Positions 53,830-54,903 of a DNA stretch of 54,903 nucleotides are shown here, piece after piece. The translations under genes were made by a program, and so were the position numbers. This DNA comes from Gemella sanguinis ATCC 700632. GTDB taxonomy: Bacteria; Bacillota; Bacilli; Staphylococcales; Gemellaceae. The DNA is taken from positions 1-54,903 of the forward strand of contig NZ_JNJO01000010.1 in assembly GCF_000701685.1 (NCBI RefSeq), written 5' to 3'. The notes beneath the pieces are model-generated. The model saw only the letters and a program-made list of their open reading frames with translations. It was not told the DNA's origin and did no database searches. How positions within the stretch are numbered: the stretch's first letter is position 1; each line of letters opens with the position of its first letter.

Positions 53830-54903
53830 TAACCACGGCGTCTAAATAATACACCCGCTAGTAATAATACTAGTAGTCCAGAACCTACATATAGTAAGGT
53901 ATTGTTTGATTCTTTATTAGAAGATTTTTCTTCTTTTTTCTCTGATTTGTTGTCATTATTTGTTTTTTCTTCTGATTTAGCTTGGTCTTTTGATTGATCT
54001 TTTGCTTTATCATCTGAGCTTGAAGATTTTTCAGGAGCTTTATCAGTAACTTTCTCTTCAGATTCTTTTAATGTGTTTAGTACATTATTTACATCTTCTT
54101 GAGTAGATTGACCATTAGCAACTACTTCTTGGGCTCTGCTTACAGAATTTAGATATGATTGTCTATTTTCTTCGCTTGCCTTAGCAAAACTTGAACTTCC
54201 TACTGTTTTACTACTATTGTTAAGTTGATTTGTTAATTCTTTTTTATCAACTTGAGGAGCTGTAGTACTAGTATTTGGTTTATTGTCTTTGCTTACATTG
54301 CTAGCTTGACTGTTTGAGTTTCCACCTTGGTTTGGTGTAACTTTATCTTCTTTTGGAGTCTCTGTCACCTTGTCTTCCTTCGGTTTCTCTGTAACTTTAT
54401 CCTCTTTCGGTGTTTCTGTTACTTTGTCTTCTTTTGGAGTTTCAGTAACTTTATCTTCTTTTGGCGTTTCAGTAACTTTATCCTCTTTTGGCGTTTCAGT
54501 AACTTTATCCTCTTTTGGCGTTTCAGTGACTTTGTCCTCTTTTGGTATTTCTGTTACTTTGTCTTCTTTTGGTGTTTCTGTTACTTTATCTTCTTTTGGA
54601 GTTTCAGTAACTTTATCCTCTTTCGGCGTTTCAGTGACTTTGTCCTCTTTTGGTGTTTCAGTTACTTTGTCCTTTTTCGGTGTCTCTGTTACCTTGTCTT
54701 CTTTTGGTGTTTCAGTAACTTTGTCTTCCTTCGGCGCCTCTTTAACCGGTGTACTTGGTGCTGGTGTTTCTTTCACTGGCGTTGTTGGTGTACTTGGCGC
54801 TGGCGTCGCTGGCGTTTGTTTTGCCGGCGTTGTTGGCGTCGTACTTGGCGCCGGCGTCACTGGCGTTTGTTTTGCCGGTGTTGTTGGCGTCGTACTTGGT
54901 GCC
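53829..54903 (-). CDS. Repeat-rich surface protein, 5' end cut by the window, membrane anchor without LPXTG
   Basis: The 3' part (about 357 residues) of a larger protein; the frame stays open to the window edge. In order it shows Pro/Thr repeats of the 'TPTTPAKQTPATPAPST' type and 15 nine-residue PKEDKVTET repeats. Then come a Ser/Asn-rich spacer, a FIVAR-like helical segment ('FAKASEENRQSYLNSVSRAQ', then 'EDVNNVLNTLKES'), a Lys/Glu/Ser-rich stretch, a hydrophobic anchor 'LLYVGSGLLVLLLAGVLF' and the tail RRRG. The anchor and tail are sortase-signal-like, but no LPXTG lies before them ('SNKESNNTLLYVG'). It may stay membrane-bound. The N-terminal domains, which would tell its role, are outside the window. 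Confidence 0.8.
   Translation of the reverse strand, partial: APSTTPTTPAKQTPVTPAPSTTPTTPAKQTPATPAPSTPTTPVKETPAPSTPVKEAPKEDKVTETPKEDKVTETPKKDKVTETPKEDKVTETPKEDKVTETPKEDKVTETPKEDKVTEIPKEDKVTETPKEDKVTETPKEDKVTETPKEDKVTETPKEDKVTETPKEDKVTEKPKEDKVTETPKEDKVTPNQGGNSNSQASNVSKDNKPNTSTTAPQVDKKELTNQLNNSSKTVGSSSFAKASEENRQSYLNSVSRAQEVVANGQSTQEDVNNVLNTLKESEEKVTDKAPEKSSSSDDKAKDQSKDQAKSEEKTNNDNKSEKKEEKSSNKESNNTLLYVGSGLLVLLLAGVLFRRRG
54336..54734 (-). repeat. Fifteen 27-bp tandem repeats coding for PKEDKVTET
   Basis: Fifteen in-frame 27-bp units encode a nine-residue charged repeat. Variants include one PKK unit, one TEI and one TEK junction. Synonymous differences between units cluster in neighbouring copies, the pattern expected from slipped-strand expansion. 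The repeat number probably varies between strains. Confidence 0.92.

Noticed and set aside
54336-54734. Possible CRISPR-like periodic array
   Set aside because: The 27-bp units are directly tandem with no spacers and keep one reading frame, so they are protein-coding repeats.

Overview
The window is strongly AT-rich DNA from a low-GC Gram-positive bacterium (Firmicutes). It carries a dlt operon, a type VIIb secretion locus (esxA-esaA-essA-esaB-essB-essC), a phosphocholine/teichoic-acid lic-tar locus like that of pneumococcus, a malolactic enzyme and two wall- or membrane-anchored surface proteins. Together these fit the genus Gemella best; that assignment is inference from content and base composition, not a database match. 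No tRNA, rRNA, CRISPR array, insertion sequence or phage module was seen.

Left part (0.2-17.3 kb): surface polymer synthesis. A minus-strand operon encodes a LicC-LicA fusion with an N-terminal winged helix, a 60-residue one-helix protein and an NCS1-type permease (probably choline uptake and activation). Next come tarI-tarJ plus a membrane acyltransferase (CDP-ribitol supply). Diverging from tarI is tacF-licD-licD (flippase and two phosphotransferases). Converging on it is a seven-gene minus-strand operon: priming sugar transferase, aminotransferase, third LicD, GT4, GT2, Wzy-like polymerase and a Wzz-like protein. Together this looks like a nearly complete pathway for a phosphocholine-decorated, ribitol-phosphate-containing polymer built by a Wzx/Wzy-type route.

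Middle left (17.5-26.6 kb): an LPXTG surface protein, then dltA-B-C-D. A previously unlisted small ORF overlapping the end of dltD looks like DltX, in an unusual place and with a TTG start. A plus-strand acyltransferase and an ABC exporter follow.

Middle (26.6-45 kb): the type VIIb secretion system on the minus strand, led by esxA with its own promoter and an internal terminator-like hairpin. It ends in a small protein gene and a lipase-domain effector. Two more paralogous lipase effectors lie upstream of esxA as separate units with near-identical promoters. All three have the lipase domain at the N-terminus and a long helical region at the C-terminus, the reverse of LXG toxins and like S. 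aureus TslA. Each has an Asp-rich calcium-loop-like motif at the junction.

Right part (45.4-54.9 kb): glpK; a MarR regulator with a membrane protein behind a promoter/operator; a zinc macrodomain/sirtuin (SirTM) pair divergent from an OYE-type flavin oxidoreductase and an HxlR regulator; malolactic enzyme; a decayed gene remnant; and the 3' part of a repeat-rich surface protein with a membrane anchor but no visible LPXTG. A 65-bp terminator repeat occurs on both sides of the malolactic-enzyme/remnant segment.
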